DNA from: Pterobdella sp. o SKG-2022 | Taxonomy: Eukaryota; Annelida; Clitellata; Hirudinida; Piscicolidae | Length of the DNA: 64,000 nt | Direction of reading: 5' to 3' | Assembly (NCBI GenBank): GCA_964035795.1 | Contig: CAXIVU010000259.1 | Location: 160,838-224,837 of the forward strand | Shown: piece after piece, positions 15,001-30,000 of the stretch | Layout of the letters: every line of letters starts with the position of its first letter | How positions within the stretch are numbered: the stretch's first letter is position 1 | Translations under genes and position numbers: made by a program | Notes under the pieces: generated by a model | Told to the model about the DNA's origin: nothing | The model's database searches: none | The model's input: the letters and a program-made list of their open reading frames with translations, nothing else

Positions 15001-18000
15001 CAAAGACAGAAATGTTGTCTAAATCTACGCCAACAGTTACTACTGTAGAAACAACAACGCCAACTACAATTTCTGTAACAACAACTTCATTGGCTACAGC
15101 TACAACAGTTTCGACAACGATTGCAACATCAACGCAAACAACAACTGTTATTATGACAACAACGACAGAAATGTTGTCTAAATCTACGCCAACAGTTACT
15201 ACTGTAGAAACAACAACGCCAACTACAATAACTGTAACAACAACTTCATTGGCTACAGCTACAACAGTTTCGACAACGATTGCAACATCAACGCAAACAA
15301 CAACAGTTATTATGACAACAACGACAGAAAAATTGTCTAAATCTACGCCAACAGTTACTACTGTAGAAACAACAACGCCAACTACAATAACTGTAACAAC
15401 AACTTCATTGGCTACAGCTACAACAGTTTCGACAGCGATTGCAACATCAACGCAAACAACAACTGTTATTATGACAACAACGACAGAAATGTTGTCTAAA
15501 TCTACGCCAACAGTTACTACTGTAGAAACAACAACGCCAACTACAATAACTGTAACAACAACTTCATTGGCTACAGCTACAACAGTTTCGACAACGATTG
15601 CAACATCAACGCAAACAACAACTGTTATTATGACAACAACGACAGAAATGTTGTCTAAATCTACGCCAACAGTTACTACTGTAGAAACAACAACGCCAAC
15701 TACAATAACTGTAAGAACAACTTCATTGGCTACAGCTACAACAGTTTCGACAACGATTGCAACATCAACGCAAACAACAACTGTTATTATGACAACAACG
15801 ACAGAAATGTTGTCTAAATCTACGCCAACAGTTACTACTGTAGAAACAACAACGCCAACTACAATAACTGTAACAACAACTTCATTGGCTACAGCTACAA
15901 CAATTTCGACAACGATTGCAACATCAACGCAAACAACAACTGTTATTATGACAACAAAGACAGAAATGTTGTCTAAATCTACGCCAACAGTTACTACTGT
16001 AAAAACAACAACGCCAACTACAATTTCTGTAACAACAACTTCATTGGCTACAGCTACAACAGTTTCGACAACGATTGCAACATCAACGCAAACAACAACT
16101 GTTATTATGACAACAACGACAGAAATGTTGTCTAAATCTACGCCAACAGTTACTACTGTAGAAACAACAACGCCAACTACAATAACTGTAACAACAACTT
16201 CATTGGCTACAGCTACAACAGTTTCGACAACGATTGCAACATCAACGCAAACAACAACTGTTATTATGACAACAACGACAGAAATGTTGTCTAAATCTAC
16301 GCCAACAATTACTACTGTAGAAACAACAACGCCAACTACAATAACTGTAACAACAACTTCATTGGCTACAGCTACAACAGTTTCGACAACGATTGCAACA
16401 TCAACGCAAACAACAACTGTTATTATGACAACAACGACAGAAATGTTGTCTAAATCTACGCCAACAGTTACTACTGTAGAAACAACAACGCCAACTACAA
16501 TAACTGTAACAACAACTTCATTGGCTACAGCTACAACAGTTTCGACAACGATTGCAACATCAACGCAAACAACAACTGTTATTATGACAACAACGACAGA
16601 AATGTTGTCTAAATCTACGCCAACAGTTACTACTGTAGAAACAACAACGCCAACTACAATAACTGTAACAACAACTTCATTGGCTACAGCTACAACAGTT
16701 TCGACAACGATTGCAACATCAACGCAAACAACAACTGTTATTATGACAACAACGACAGAAATGTTGTCTAAATCTACGCCAACAGTTACTACTGTAGAAA
16801 CAACAACGCCAACTACAATAACTGTAAGAACAACTTCATTGGCTACAGCTACAACAGTTTCGACAACGATTGCAACATCAACGCAAACAACAACTGTTAT
16901 TATGACAACAACGACAGAAATGTTGTCTAAATCTACGCCAACAGTTACTACTGTAGAAACAACAACGCCAACTACAATAACTGTAACAACAACTTCATTG
17001 GCTACAGCTACAACAGTTTCGACAACGATTGCAACATCAACGCAAACAACAACTGTTTTTATGACAACAACGACAGAAATGTTGTCTAAATCTACGCCAA
17101 CAGTTACTACTGTAGAAACAACAATGCCAACTACAATAACTGTAAGAACAACTTCATTGGCTACAGCTACAACAGTTTCGACAACGATTGCAACATCAAC
17201 GCAAACAACAACTGTTATTATGACAACAACGACAGAAATGTTGTCTAAATCTACGCCAACAGTTACTACTGTAGAAACAACAACGCCAACTACAATAACT
17301 GTAACAACAACTTCATTGGCTACAGCTACAACAATTTCGACAACGATTGCAACATCAACGCAAACAACAACTGTTATTATGACAACAAAGACAGAAATGT
17401 TGTCTAAATCTACGCCAACAGTTACTACTGTAGAAACAACAACGCCAACTACAATTTCTGTAACAACAACTTCATTGGCTACAGCTACAACAGTTTCGAC
17501 AACGATTGCAACATCAACGCAAACAACAACTGTTATTATGACAACAACGACAGAAATGTTGTCTAAATCTACGCCAACAGTTACTACTGTAGAAACAACA
17601 ACGCCAACTACAATAACTGTAACAACAACTTCATTGGCTACAGCTACAACAATTTCGACAACGATTGCAACATCAACGCAAACAACAACTGTTATTATGA
17701 CAACAAAGACAGAAATGTTGTCTAAATCTACGCCAACAGTTACTACTGTAGAAACAACAACGCCAACTACAATTTCTGTAACAACAACTTCATTGGCTAC
17801 AGCTACAACAGTTTCGACAACGATTGCAACATCAACGCAAACAACAACTGTTATTATGACAACAACGACAGAAATGTTGTCTAAATCTACGCCAACAGTT
17901 ACTACTGTAGAAACAACAACGCCAACTACAATAACTGTAACAACAACTTCATTAGCTACAGCTACAACAGTTTCGACAACGATTGCAACATCAACGCAAA

Positions 18001-21000
18001 CAACAACTGTTATTATGACAACAACGACAGAAATGTTGTCTAAATCTACGCCAACAGTTACTACTGTAGAAACAACAACGCCAACTACAATAACTGTAAC
18101 AACAACTTCATTGGCTACAGCTACAACAGTTTCGACAACGATTGCAACATCAACGCAAACAACAACTGTTATTATGACAACAACGACAGAAATGTTGTCT
18201 AAATCTACGCCAACAGTTACTACTGTAGAAACAACAACGCCAACTACAATAACTGTAACAACAACTTCATTGGCTACAGCTACAACAGTTTCGACAACGA
18301 TTGCAACATCAACGCAAACAACAACTGTTATTATGACAACAACGACAGAAATGTTGTCTAAATCTACGCCAACAGTTACTACTGTAGAAACAACAACGCC
18401 AACTACAATAACTGTAACAACAACTTCATTGGCTACAGCTACAACAGTTTCGACAACGATTTCAACATCAACGCAAACAACAACTGTTATTATGACAACA
18501 ACGACAGAAATGTTGTCTAAATCTACGCCAACAGTTACTACTGTAGAAACAACAACGCCAACTACAATAACTGTAACAACAACTTCATTGGCTACAGCTA
18601 CAACAGTTTCGACAACGATTGCAACATCAACGCAAACAACAACTGTTATTATGACAACAACGACAGAAATGTTGTCTAAATCTACGCCAACAGTTACTAC
18701 TGTAGAAACAACAACGCCAACTACAATAACTGTAAGAACAACTTCATTGGCTACAGCTACAACAGTTTCGACAACGATTGCAACATCAACGCAAACAACA
18801 ACTGTTATTATGACAACAACGACAGAAATGTTGTCTAAATCTACGCCAACAGTTACTACTGTAGAAACAACAACGCCAACTACAATTTCTGTAACAACAA
18901 CTTCATTGGCTACAGCTACAACAGTTTCGACAACGATTGCAACATCAACGCAAACAACAACAGTTATTATGACAACAACGACAGAAAAATTGTCTAAATC
19001 TACGCCAACAGTTACTACTGTAGAAACAACAACGCCAACTACAATAACTGTAACAACAACTTCATTGGCTACAGCTACAACAGTTTCGACAGCGATTGCA
19101 ACATCAACGCAAACAACAACTGTTATTATGACAACAACGACAGAAATGTTGTCTAAATCTACGCCAACAGTTACTACTGTAGAAACAACAACGCCAACTA
19201 CAATTTCTGTAACAACAACTTCATTGGCTACAGCTACAACAGTTTCGACAACGATTGCAACATCAACGCAAACAACAACTGTTATTATGACAACAACGAC
19301 AGAAATGTTGTCTAAATCTACGCCAACAGTTACTACTGTAGAAACAACAACGCCAACTACAATTTCTGTAACAACAACTTCATTGGCTACAGCTACAACA
19401 GTTTCGACAACGATTGCAACATCAACGCAAACAACAACAGTTATTATGACAACAACGACAGAAAAATTGTCTAAATCTACGCCAACAGTTACTACTGTAG
19501 AAACAACAACGCCAACTACAATTTCTGTAACAACAACTTCATTGGCTACAGCTACAACAGTTTCGACAACGATTGCAACATCAACGCAAACAACAACTGT
19601 TATTATGACAACAACGACAGAAATGTTGTCTAAATCTACGCCAACAGTTACTACTGTAGAAACAACAACGCCAACTACAATTTCTGTAACAACAACTTCA
19701 TTGGCTACAGCTACAACAGTTTCGACAACGATTGCAACATCAACGCAAACAACAACTGTTATTATGACAACAACGACAGAAAAATTGTCTAAATCTACGC
19801 CAACAGTTACTACTGTAGAAACAACAACGCCAACTACAATAACTGTAACAACAACTTCATTGGCTACAGCTACAACAGTTTCGACAGCGATTGCAACATC
19901 AACGCAAACAACAACTGTTATTATGACAACAACGACAGAAATGTTGTCTAAATCTACGCCAACAGTTACTACTGTAGAAACAACAACGCCAACTACAATT
20001 TCTGTAACAACAACTTCATTGGCTACAGCTACAACAGTTTCGACAACGATTGCAACATCAACGCAAACAACAACTGTTATTATGACAACAACGACAGAAA
20101 TGTTGTCTAAATCTACGCCAACAGTTACTACTGTAGAAACAACAACGCCAACTACAATTTCTGTAACAACAACTTCATTGGCTACAGCTACAACAGTTTC
20201 GACAACGATTGCAACATCAACGCAAACAACAACAGTTATTATGACAACAACGACAGAAAAATTGTCTAAATCTACGCCAACAGTTACTACTGTAGAAACA
20301 ACAACGCCAACTACAATAACTGTAACAACAACTTCATTGGCTACAGCTACAACAGTTTCGACAGCGATTGCAACATCAACGCAAACAACAACTGTTATTA
20401 TGACAACAACGACAGAAATGTTGTCTAAATCTACGCCAACAGTTACTACTGTAGAAACAACAACGCCAACTACAATAACTGTAACAACAACTTCATTGGC
20501 TACAGCTACAACAGTTTCGACAACGATTGCAACATCAACGCAAACAACAACTGTTTTTATGACAACAACGACAGAAATGTTGTCTAAATCTACGCCAACA
20601 GTTACTACTGTAGAAACAACAACGCCAACTACAATAACTGTAAGAATAACTTCATTGGCTACAGCTACAACAGTTTCGACAACGATTGCAACATCAACGC
20701 AAACAACAACTGTTATTATGACAACAACGACAGAAATGTTGTCTAAATCTACGCCAACAGTTACTACTGTAGAAACAACAACGCCAACTACAATAACTGT
20801 AACAACAACTTCATTGGCTACAGCTACAACAATTTCGACAACGATTGCAACATCAACGCAAACAACAACTGTTATTATGACAACAAAGACAGAAATGTTG
20901 TCTAAATCTACGCCAACAGTTACTACTGTAGAAACAACAACGCCAACTACAATTTCTGTAACAACAACTTCATTGGCTACAGCTACAACAATTTCGACAA

Positions 21001-24000
21001 CGATTGCAACATCAACGCAAACAACAACTGTTATTATGACAACAAAGACAGAAATGTTGTCTAAATCTACGCCAACAGTTACTACTGTAGAAACAACAAC
21101 GCCAACTACAATTTCTGTAACAACAACTTCATTGGCTACAGCTACAACAGTTTCGACAACGATTGCAACATCAACGCAAACAACAACAGTTATTATGACA
21201 ACAACGACAGAAAAATTGTCTAAATCTACGCCAACAGTTACTACTGTAGAAACAACAACGCCAACTACAATTTCTGTAACAACAACTTCATTGGCTACAG
21301 CTACAACAGTTTCGACAACGATTGCAACATCAACGCAAACAACAACTGTTATTATGACAACAACGACAGAAATGTTGTCTAAATCTACGCCAACAGTTAC
21401 TACTGTAGAAACAACAACGCCAACTACAATTTCTGTAACAACAACTTCATTGGCTACAGCTACAACAGTTTCGACAACGATTGCAACATCAACGCAAACA
21501 ACAACTGTTATTATGACAACAACGACAGAAAAATTGTCTAAATCTACGCCAACAGTTACTACTGTAGAAACAACAACGCCAACTACAATAACTGTAACAA
21601 CAACTTCATTGGCTACAGCTACAACAGTTTCGACAGCGATTGCAACATCAACGCAAACAACAACTGTTATTATGACAACAACGACAGAAATGTTGTCTAA
21701 ATCTACGCCAACAGTTACTACTGTAGAAACAACAACGCCAACTACAATTTCTGTAACAACAACTTCATTGGCTACAGCTACAACAGTTTCGACAACGATT
21801 GCAACATCAACGCAAACAACAACTGTTATTATGACAACAACGACAGAAATGTTGTCTAAATCTACGCCAACAGTTACTACTGTGGAAACAACAACGCCAA
21901 CTACAATTTCTGTAACAACAACTTCATTGGCTACAGCTACAACAGTTTCGACAACGATTGCAACATCAACGCAAACAACAACAGTTATTATGACAACAAC
22001 GACAGAAAAATTGTCTAAATCTACGCCAACAGTTACTACTGTAGAAACAACAACGCCAACTACAATAACTGTAACAACAACTTCATTGGCTACAGCTACA
22101 ACAGTTTCGACAGCGATTGCAACATCAACGCAAACAACAACTGTTATTATGACAACAACGACAGAAATGTTGTCTAAATCTACGCCAACAGTTACTACTG
22201 TAGAAACAACAACGCCAACTACAATTTCTGTAACAACAACTTCATTGGCTACAGCTACAACAGTTTCGACAACGATTGCAACATCAACGCAAACAACAAC
22301 TGTTATTATGACAACAACGACAGAAAAATTGTCTAAATCTACGCCAACAGTTACTACTGTAGAAACAACAACGCCAACTACAATAACTGTAACAACAACT
22401 TCATTGGCTACAGCTACAACAGTTTCGACAGCGATTGCAACATCAACGCAAACAACAACTGTTATTATGACAACAACGACAGAAATGTTGTCTAAATCTA
22501 CGCCAACAGTTACTACTGTAGAAACAACAACGCCAACTACAATAACTGTAACAACAACTTCATTGGCTACAGCTACAACAGTTTCGACAACGATTGCAAC
22601 ATCAACGCAAACAACAACTGTTATTATGACAACAAAGACAGAAATGTTGTCTAAATCTACGCCAACAGTTACTACTGTAGAAACAACAACGCCAACTACA
22701 ATTTCTGTAACAACAACTTCATTGGCTACAGCTACAACAGTTTCGACAACGATTGCAACATCAACGCAAACAACAACTGTTATTATGACAACAACGACAG
22801 AAATGTTGTCTAAATCTACGCCAACAGTTACTACTGTAGAAACAACAACGCCAACTACAATTTCTGTAACAACAACTTCATTGGCTACAGCTACAACAGT
22901 TTCGACAACGATTGCAACATCAACGCAAACAACAACTGTTATTATGACAACAACGACAGAAATGTTGTCTAAATCTACGCCAACAGTTACTACTGTAGAA
23001 ACAACAACGCCAACTACAATAACTGTAAGAACAACTTCATTGGCTACAGCTACAACAGTTTCGACAACGATTGCAACATCAACGCAAACAACAACTGTTA
23101 TTATGACAACAACGACAGAAATGTTGTCTAAATCTACGCCAACAGTTACTACTGTAGAAACAACAACGCCAACTACAATTTCTGTAACAACAACTTCATT
23201 GGCTACAGCTACAACAGTTTCGACAACGATTGCAACATCAACGCAAACAACAACTGTTATTATGACAACAACGACAGAAATGTTGTTTAAATCTACGCCA
23301 ACAGTTACTACTGTAGAAACAACAACGCCAACTACAATAACTGTAAGAACAACTTCATTGGCTACAGCTACAACAGTTTCGACAACGATTGCAACATCAA
23401 CGCAAACAACAACTGTTATTATGACAACAACGACAGAAATGTTGTCTAAATCTACGCCAACAGTTACTACTGTAGAAACAACAACGCCAACTACAATTTC
23501 TGTAACAACAACTTCATTGGCTACAGCTACAACAGTTTCGACAACGATTGCAACATCAACGCAAACAACAACTGTTATTATGACAACAAAGACAGAAATG
23601 TTGTCTAAATCTACGCCAACAGTTACTACTGTAGAAACAACAACGCCAACTACAATAACTGTAAGAACAACTTCATTGGCTACAGCTACAACAGTTTCGA
23701 CAACGATTGCAACATCAACGCAAACAACAACTGTTATTATGACAACAACGACAGAAATGTTGTCTAAATCTACGCCAACAGTTACTACTGTAGAAACAAC
23801 AACGCCAACTACAATTTCTGTAACAACAACTTCATTGGCTACAGCTACAACAGTTTCGACAACGATTGCAACATCAACGCAAACAACAACTGTTATTATG
23901 ACAACAACGACAGAAATGTTGTTTAAATCTACGCCAACAGTTACTACTGTAGAAACAACAACGCCAACTACAATAACTGTAAGAACAACTTCATTGGCTA

Positions 24001-27000
24001 CAGCTACAACAGTTTCGACAACGATTGCAACATCAACGCAAACAACAACTGTTATTATGACAACAACGACAGAAATGTTGTCTAAATCTACGCCAACAGT
24101 TACTACTGTAGAAACAACAACGCCAACTACAATTTCTGTAACAACAACTTCATTGGCTACAGCTACAACAGTTTCGACAACGATTGCAACATCAACGCAA
24201 ACAACAACTGTTATTATGACAACAACGACAGAAATGTTGTCTAAATCTACGCCAACAGTTACTACTGTAGAAACAACAACGCCAACTACAATAACTGTAA
24301 CAACAACTTCATTGGCTACAGCTACAACAGTTTCGACAACGATTGCAACATCAACGCAAACAACAACTGTTATTATGACAACAACGACAGAAATGTTGTC
24401 TAAATCTACGCCAACAGTTACTACTGTAGAAACAACAACGCCAACTACAATAACTGTAACAACAACTTCATTGGCTACAGCTACAACAGTTTCGACAACG
24501 ATTGCAACATCAACGCAAACAACAACTGTTATTATGACAACAACGACAGAAATGTTGTCTAAATCTACGCCAACAGTTACTACTGTAGAAACAACAACGC
24601 CAACTACAATAACTGTAAGAACAACTTCATTGGCTACAGCTACAACAGTTTCGACAACGATTGCAACATCAACGCAAACAACAACTGTTATTATGACAAC
24701 AACGACAGAAATGTTGTCTAAATCTACGCCAACAGTTACTACTGTAGAAACAACAACGCCAACTACAATTTCTGTAACAACAACTTCATTGGCTACAGCT
24801 ACAACAGTTTCGACAACGATTGCAACATCAACGCAAACAACAACTGTTATTATGACAACAAAGACAGAAATGTTGTCTAAATCTACGCCAACAGTTACTA
24901 CTGTAGAAACAACAACGCCAACTACAATAACTGTAACAACAACTTCATTGGCTACAGCTACAACAGTTTCGACAACGATTGCAACATCAACGCAAACAAC
25001 AACTGTTATTATGACAACAACGACAGAAATGTTGTCTAAATCTACGCCAACAGTTACTACTGTAGAAACAACAACGCCAACTACAATAACTGTAAGAACA
25101 ACTTCATTGGCTACAGCTACAACAGTTTCGACAACGATTGCAACATCAACGCAAACAACAACTGTTATTATGACAACAACGACAGAAATGTTGTCTAAAT
25201 CTACGCCAACAGTTACTACTGTAGAAACAACAACGCCAACTACAATAACTGTAAGAACAACTTCATTGGCTACAGCTACAACAGTTTCGACAACGATTGC
25301 AACATCAACGCAAACAACAACTGTTATTATGACAACAACGACAGAAATGTTGTCTAAATCTACGCCAACAGTTACTACTGTAGAAACAACAACGCCAACT
25401 ACAATTTCTGTAACAACAACTTCATTGGCTACAGCTACAACAGTTTCGACAACGATTGCAACATCAACGCAAACAACAACTGTTATTATGACAACAACGA
25501 CAGAAATGTTGTTTAAATCTACGCCAACAGTTACTACTGTAGAAACAACAACGCCAACTACAATAACTGTAAGAACAACTTCATTGGCTACAGCTACAAC
25601 AGTTTCGACAACGATTGCAACATCAACGCAAACAACAACTGTTATTATGACAACAACGACAGAAATGTTGTCTAAATCTACGCCAACAGTTACTACTGTA
25701 GAAACAACAACGCCAACTACAATTTCTGTAACAACAACTTCAATGGCTACAGCTACAACAGTTTCGACAACGATTGCAACATCAACGCAAACAACAACTG
25801 TTATTATGACAACAACGACAGAAATGTTGTCTAAATCTACGCCAACAGTTACTACTGTAGAAACAACAACGCCAACTACAATAACTGTAACAACAACTTC
25901 ATTGGCTACAGCTACAACAATTTCGACAACGATTGCAACATCAACGCAAACAACAACTGTTATTATGACAACAAAGACAGAAATGTTGTCTAAATCTACG
26001 CCAACAGTTACTACTGTAGAAACAACAACGCCAACTACAATAACTGTAACAACAACTTCATTGGCTACAGCTACAACAGTTTCGACAACGATTGCAACAT
26101 CAACGCAAACAACAACTGTTATTATGACAACAAAGACAGAAATGTTGTCTAAATCTACGCCAACAGTTACTACTGTAGAAACAACAACGCCAACTACAAT
26201 AACTGTAAAAACAACTTCATTGGCTACAGCTACAACAGTTTCGACAACGATTGCAACATCAACGCAAACAACAACTGTTATTATGACAACAACGACAGAA
26301 ATGTTGTCTAAATCTACGCCAACAGTTACTACTGTAGAAACAACAACGCCAACTACAATAACTGTAAGAACAACTTCATTGGCTACAGCTACAACAGTTT
26401 CGACAACGATTGCAACATCAACGCAAACAACAACTGTTATGACAACAACGACAGAAATGTTGTCTAAATCTACGCCAACAGTTACTACTGTAGAAACAAC
26501 AACGCCAACTACAATAACTGTAACAACAACTTCATTGGCTACAGCTACAACAGTTTCGACAACGATTGCAACATCAACGCAAACAACAACTGTTATTATG
26601 ACAACAACGACAGAAATGTTGTCTAAATCTACGCCAACAGTTACTACTGTAGAAACAACAACGCCAACTACAATAACTGTAACAACAACTTCATTGGCTA
26701 CAGCTACAACAGTTTCGACAACGATTGCAACATCAACGCAAACAACAACTGTTATTATGACAACAACGACAGAAATGTTGTCTAAATCTACGCCAACAGT
26801 TACTACTGTAGAAACAACAACGCCAACTACAATTTCTGTAACAACAATTTCATTGGCTACAGATACAACAGTTTCGACAACGATTGCAACATCAACGCAA
26901 ACAACAACTGTTATTATGACAACAACGACAGAAATGTTGTCTAAATCTACGCCAACAGTTACTACTGTAGAAACAACAACGCCGACTACAATAACTGTAA

Positions 27001-30000
27001 CAACAACTTCATTGGCTACAGCTACAACAGTTTCGACAACGATTGCAACATCAACGCAAACAACAACTGTTATTATGACAACAACGACAGAAATGTTGTC
27101 TAAATCTACGCCAACAGTTACTACTGTAGAAACAACAACGCCAACTACAATAACTGTAAGAACAACTTCATTGGCTACAGCTACAACAGTTTCGACAACG
27201 ATTGCAACATCAACGCAAACAACAACTGTTATGACAACAACGACAGAAATGTTGTCTGAATCTACGCCAACAGTTACTACTGTAGAAACAACAACGCCAA
27301 CTACAATAACTGTAACAACAACTTCATTGGCTACAGCTACAACAGTTTCGACAACGATTGCAACATCAACGCAAACAACAACTGTTATTATGACAACAAC
27401 GACAGAAATGTTGTCTAAATCTACGCCAACAGTTACTACTGTAGAAACAACAACGCCAACTACAATTTCTGTAACAACAACTTCATTGGCTACAGCTACA
27501 ACAGTTTCGACAACGATTGCAACATCAACGCAAACAACAACTGTTATTATGACAACAAAGACAGAAATGTTGTCTAAATCTACGCCAACAGTTACTACTG
27601 TAGAAACAACAACGCCAACTACAATAACTGTAACAACAACTTCATTGGCTACAGCTACAACAGTTTCGACAAGGATTGCAACATCAACGCAAACAACAAC
27701 TGTTATTATGACAACAACGACAGAAATGTTGTCTAAATCTACGCCAACAGTTACTACTGTAGAAACAACAACGCCAACTACAATTTCTGTAACAACAACT
27801 TCAATGGCTACAGCTACAACAGTTTCGACAACGATTGCAACATCAACGCAAACAACAACTGTTATTATGACAACAACGACAGAAATGTTGTCTAAATCTA
27901 CGCCAACAGTTACTACTGTAGAAACAACAACGCCAACTACAATAACTGTAACAACAACTTCATTGGCTACAGCTACAACAGTTTCGACAACGATTGCAAC
28001 ATCAACGCAAACAACAACTGTTATTATGACAACAACGACAGAAATGTTGTCTAAATCTACGCCAACAGTTACTACTGTAGAAACAACAACGCCAACTACA
28101 ATTTCTGTAACAACAACTTCATTGGCTACAGCTACAACAGTTTCGACAACGATTGCAACATCAACGCAAACAACAACTGTTATTATGACAACAAAGACAG
28201 AAATGTTGTCTAAATCTACGCCAACAGTTACTACTGTAGAAACAACAACGCCAACTACAATAACTGTAACAACAACTTCATTGGCTACAGCTACAACAGT
28301 TTCGACAAGGATTGCAACATCAACGCAAACAACAACTGTTATTATGACGACAACAACGACAGAAATGTTGTCTAAATCTACGCCAACAGTTACTACTGTA
28401 GAAACAACAACGCCAACTACAATTTCTGTAACAACAACTTCATTGGCTACAGTAACAACAGTTTCGACAACGATTGCAACATCAACGCAAACAACAACTG
28501 TTATTATGACAACAACGAAAGAAATGTTTTCTAAATCTACGCCAACAGTTACTACTGTAGAAACAACAACGCCAACTACAATAACTGTAACAACAACTTC
28601 ATTGGCTACAGCTACAACAGTTTCGACAACGATTGCAACTTCAACGCAAACAACAACTGTTATTATGACAACAACGACAGAAATGTTGTCTAAATCTACG
28701 CCAACAGTTACTACTGTAGAAACAACAACGCCAACTACAATAACTGTAAGAACAACTTCATTGGCTACAGCTACAACAGTTTCGACAACGATTGCAACAT
28801 CAACGCAAACAACAACTGTTATTATGACAACAACGACAGAAATGTTGTCTAAATCTACGCCAACAGTTACTACTGTAGAAACAACAACGCCAACTACAAT
28901 AACTGTAACAACAACTTCATTGGCTACAGCTACAACAGTTTCGACAACGATTGCAACATCAACGCAAACAACAACTGTTATTATGACAACAACGACAGAA
29001 ATGTTGTCTAAATCTACGCCGACAGTTACTACTGTAGAAACAACAACGCCGACTACAATAACTGTAACAACAACTTCATTGGCTACAGCTACAACAGTTT
29101 CGACAACGATTGCAACATCAACGCAAACAACAACTGTTATTATGACAACAACGACAGAAATGTTGTCTAAATCTACGCCAACAGTTACTACTGTAGAAAC
29201 AACAACGCCAACTACAATAACTGTAACAACAACTTCATTGGCTACAGCTACAACAGTTTCGACAACGATTGCAACATCAACGCAAACAACAACTGTTATT
29301 ATGACAACAACGACAGAAATGTTGTCTAAATCTACGCCAACAGTTACTACTGTAGAAACAACAACGCCAACTACAATTTCTGTAACAACAATTTCATTGG
29401 CTACAGATACAACAGTTTCGACAACGATTGCAACATCAACGCAAACAACAACTGTTATTATGACAACAACGACAGAAATGTTGTCTAAATCTACGCCAAC
29501 AGTTACTACTGTAGAAACAACAACGCCAACTACAATAACTGTAACAACAACTTCATTGGCTACAGCTACAACAGTTTCGACAACGATTGCAACATCAACG
29601 CAAACAACAACTGTTATTATGACAACAACGACAGAAATGTTGTCTAAATCTACGCCAACAGTTACTACTGTAGAAACAACAACGCCAACTACAATTTCTG
29701 TAACAACAACTTCATTGGCTACAGCTACAACAGTTTCGACAACGATTGCAACATCAACGCAAACAACAACTGTTATTATGACAACAACGACAGAAATGTT
29801 GTCTAAATCTACGCCAACAGTTACTACTGTAGAAACAACAACGCCAACTACAATAACTGTAACAACAATTTCATTGGCTACAGATACAACAGTTTCGACA
29901 ACGATTGCAACATCAACGCAAACAACAACTGTTATTATGACAACAACGAAAGAAATGTTGTCTAAATCTACGCCAACAGTTACTACTGTAGAAACAACAA

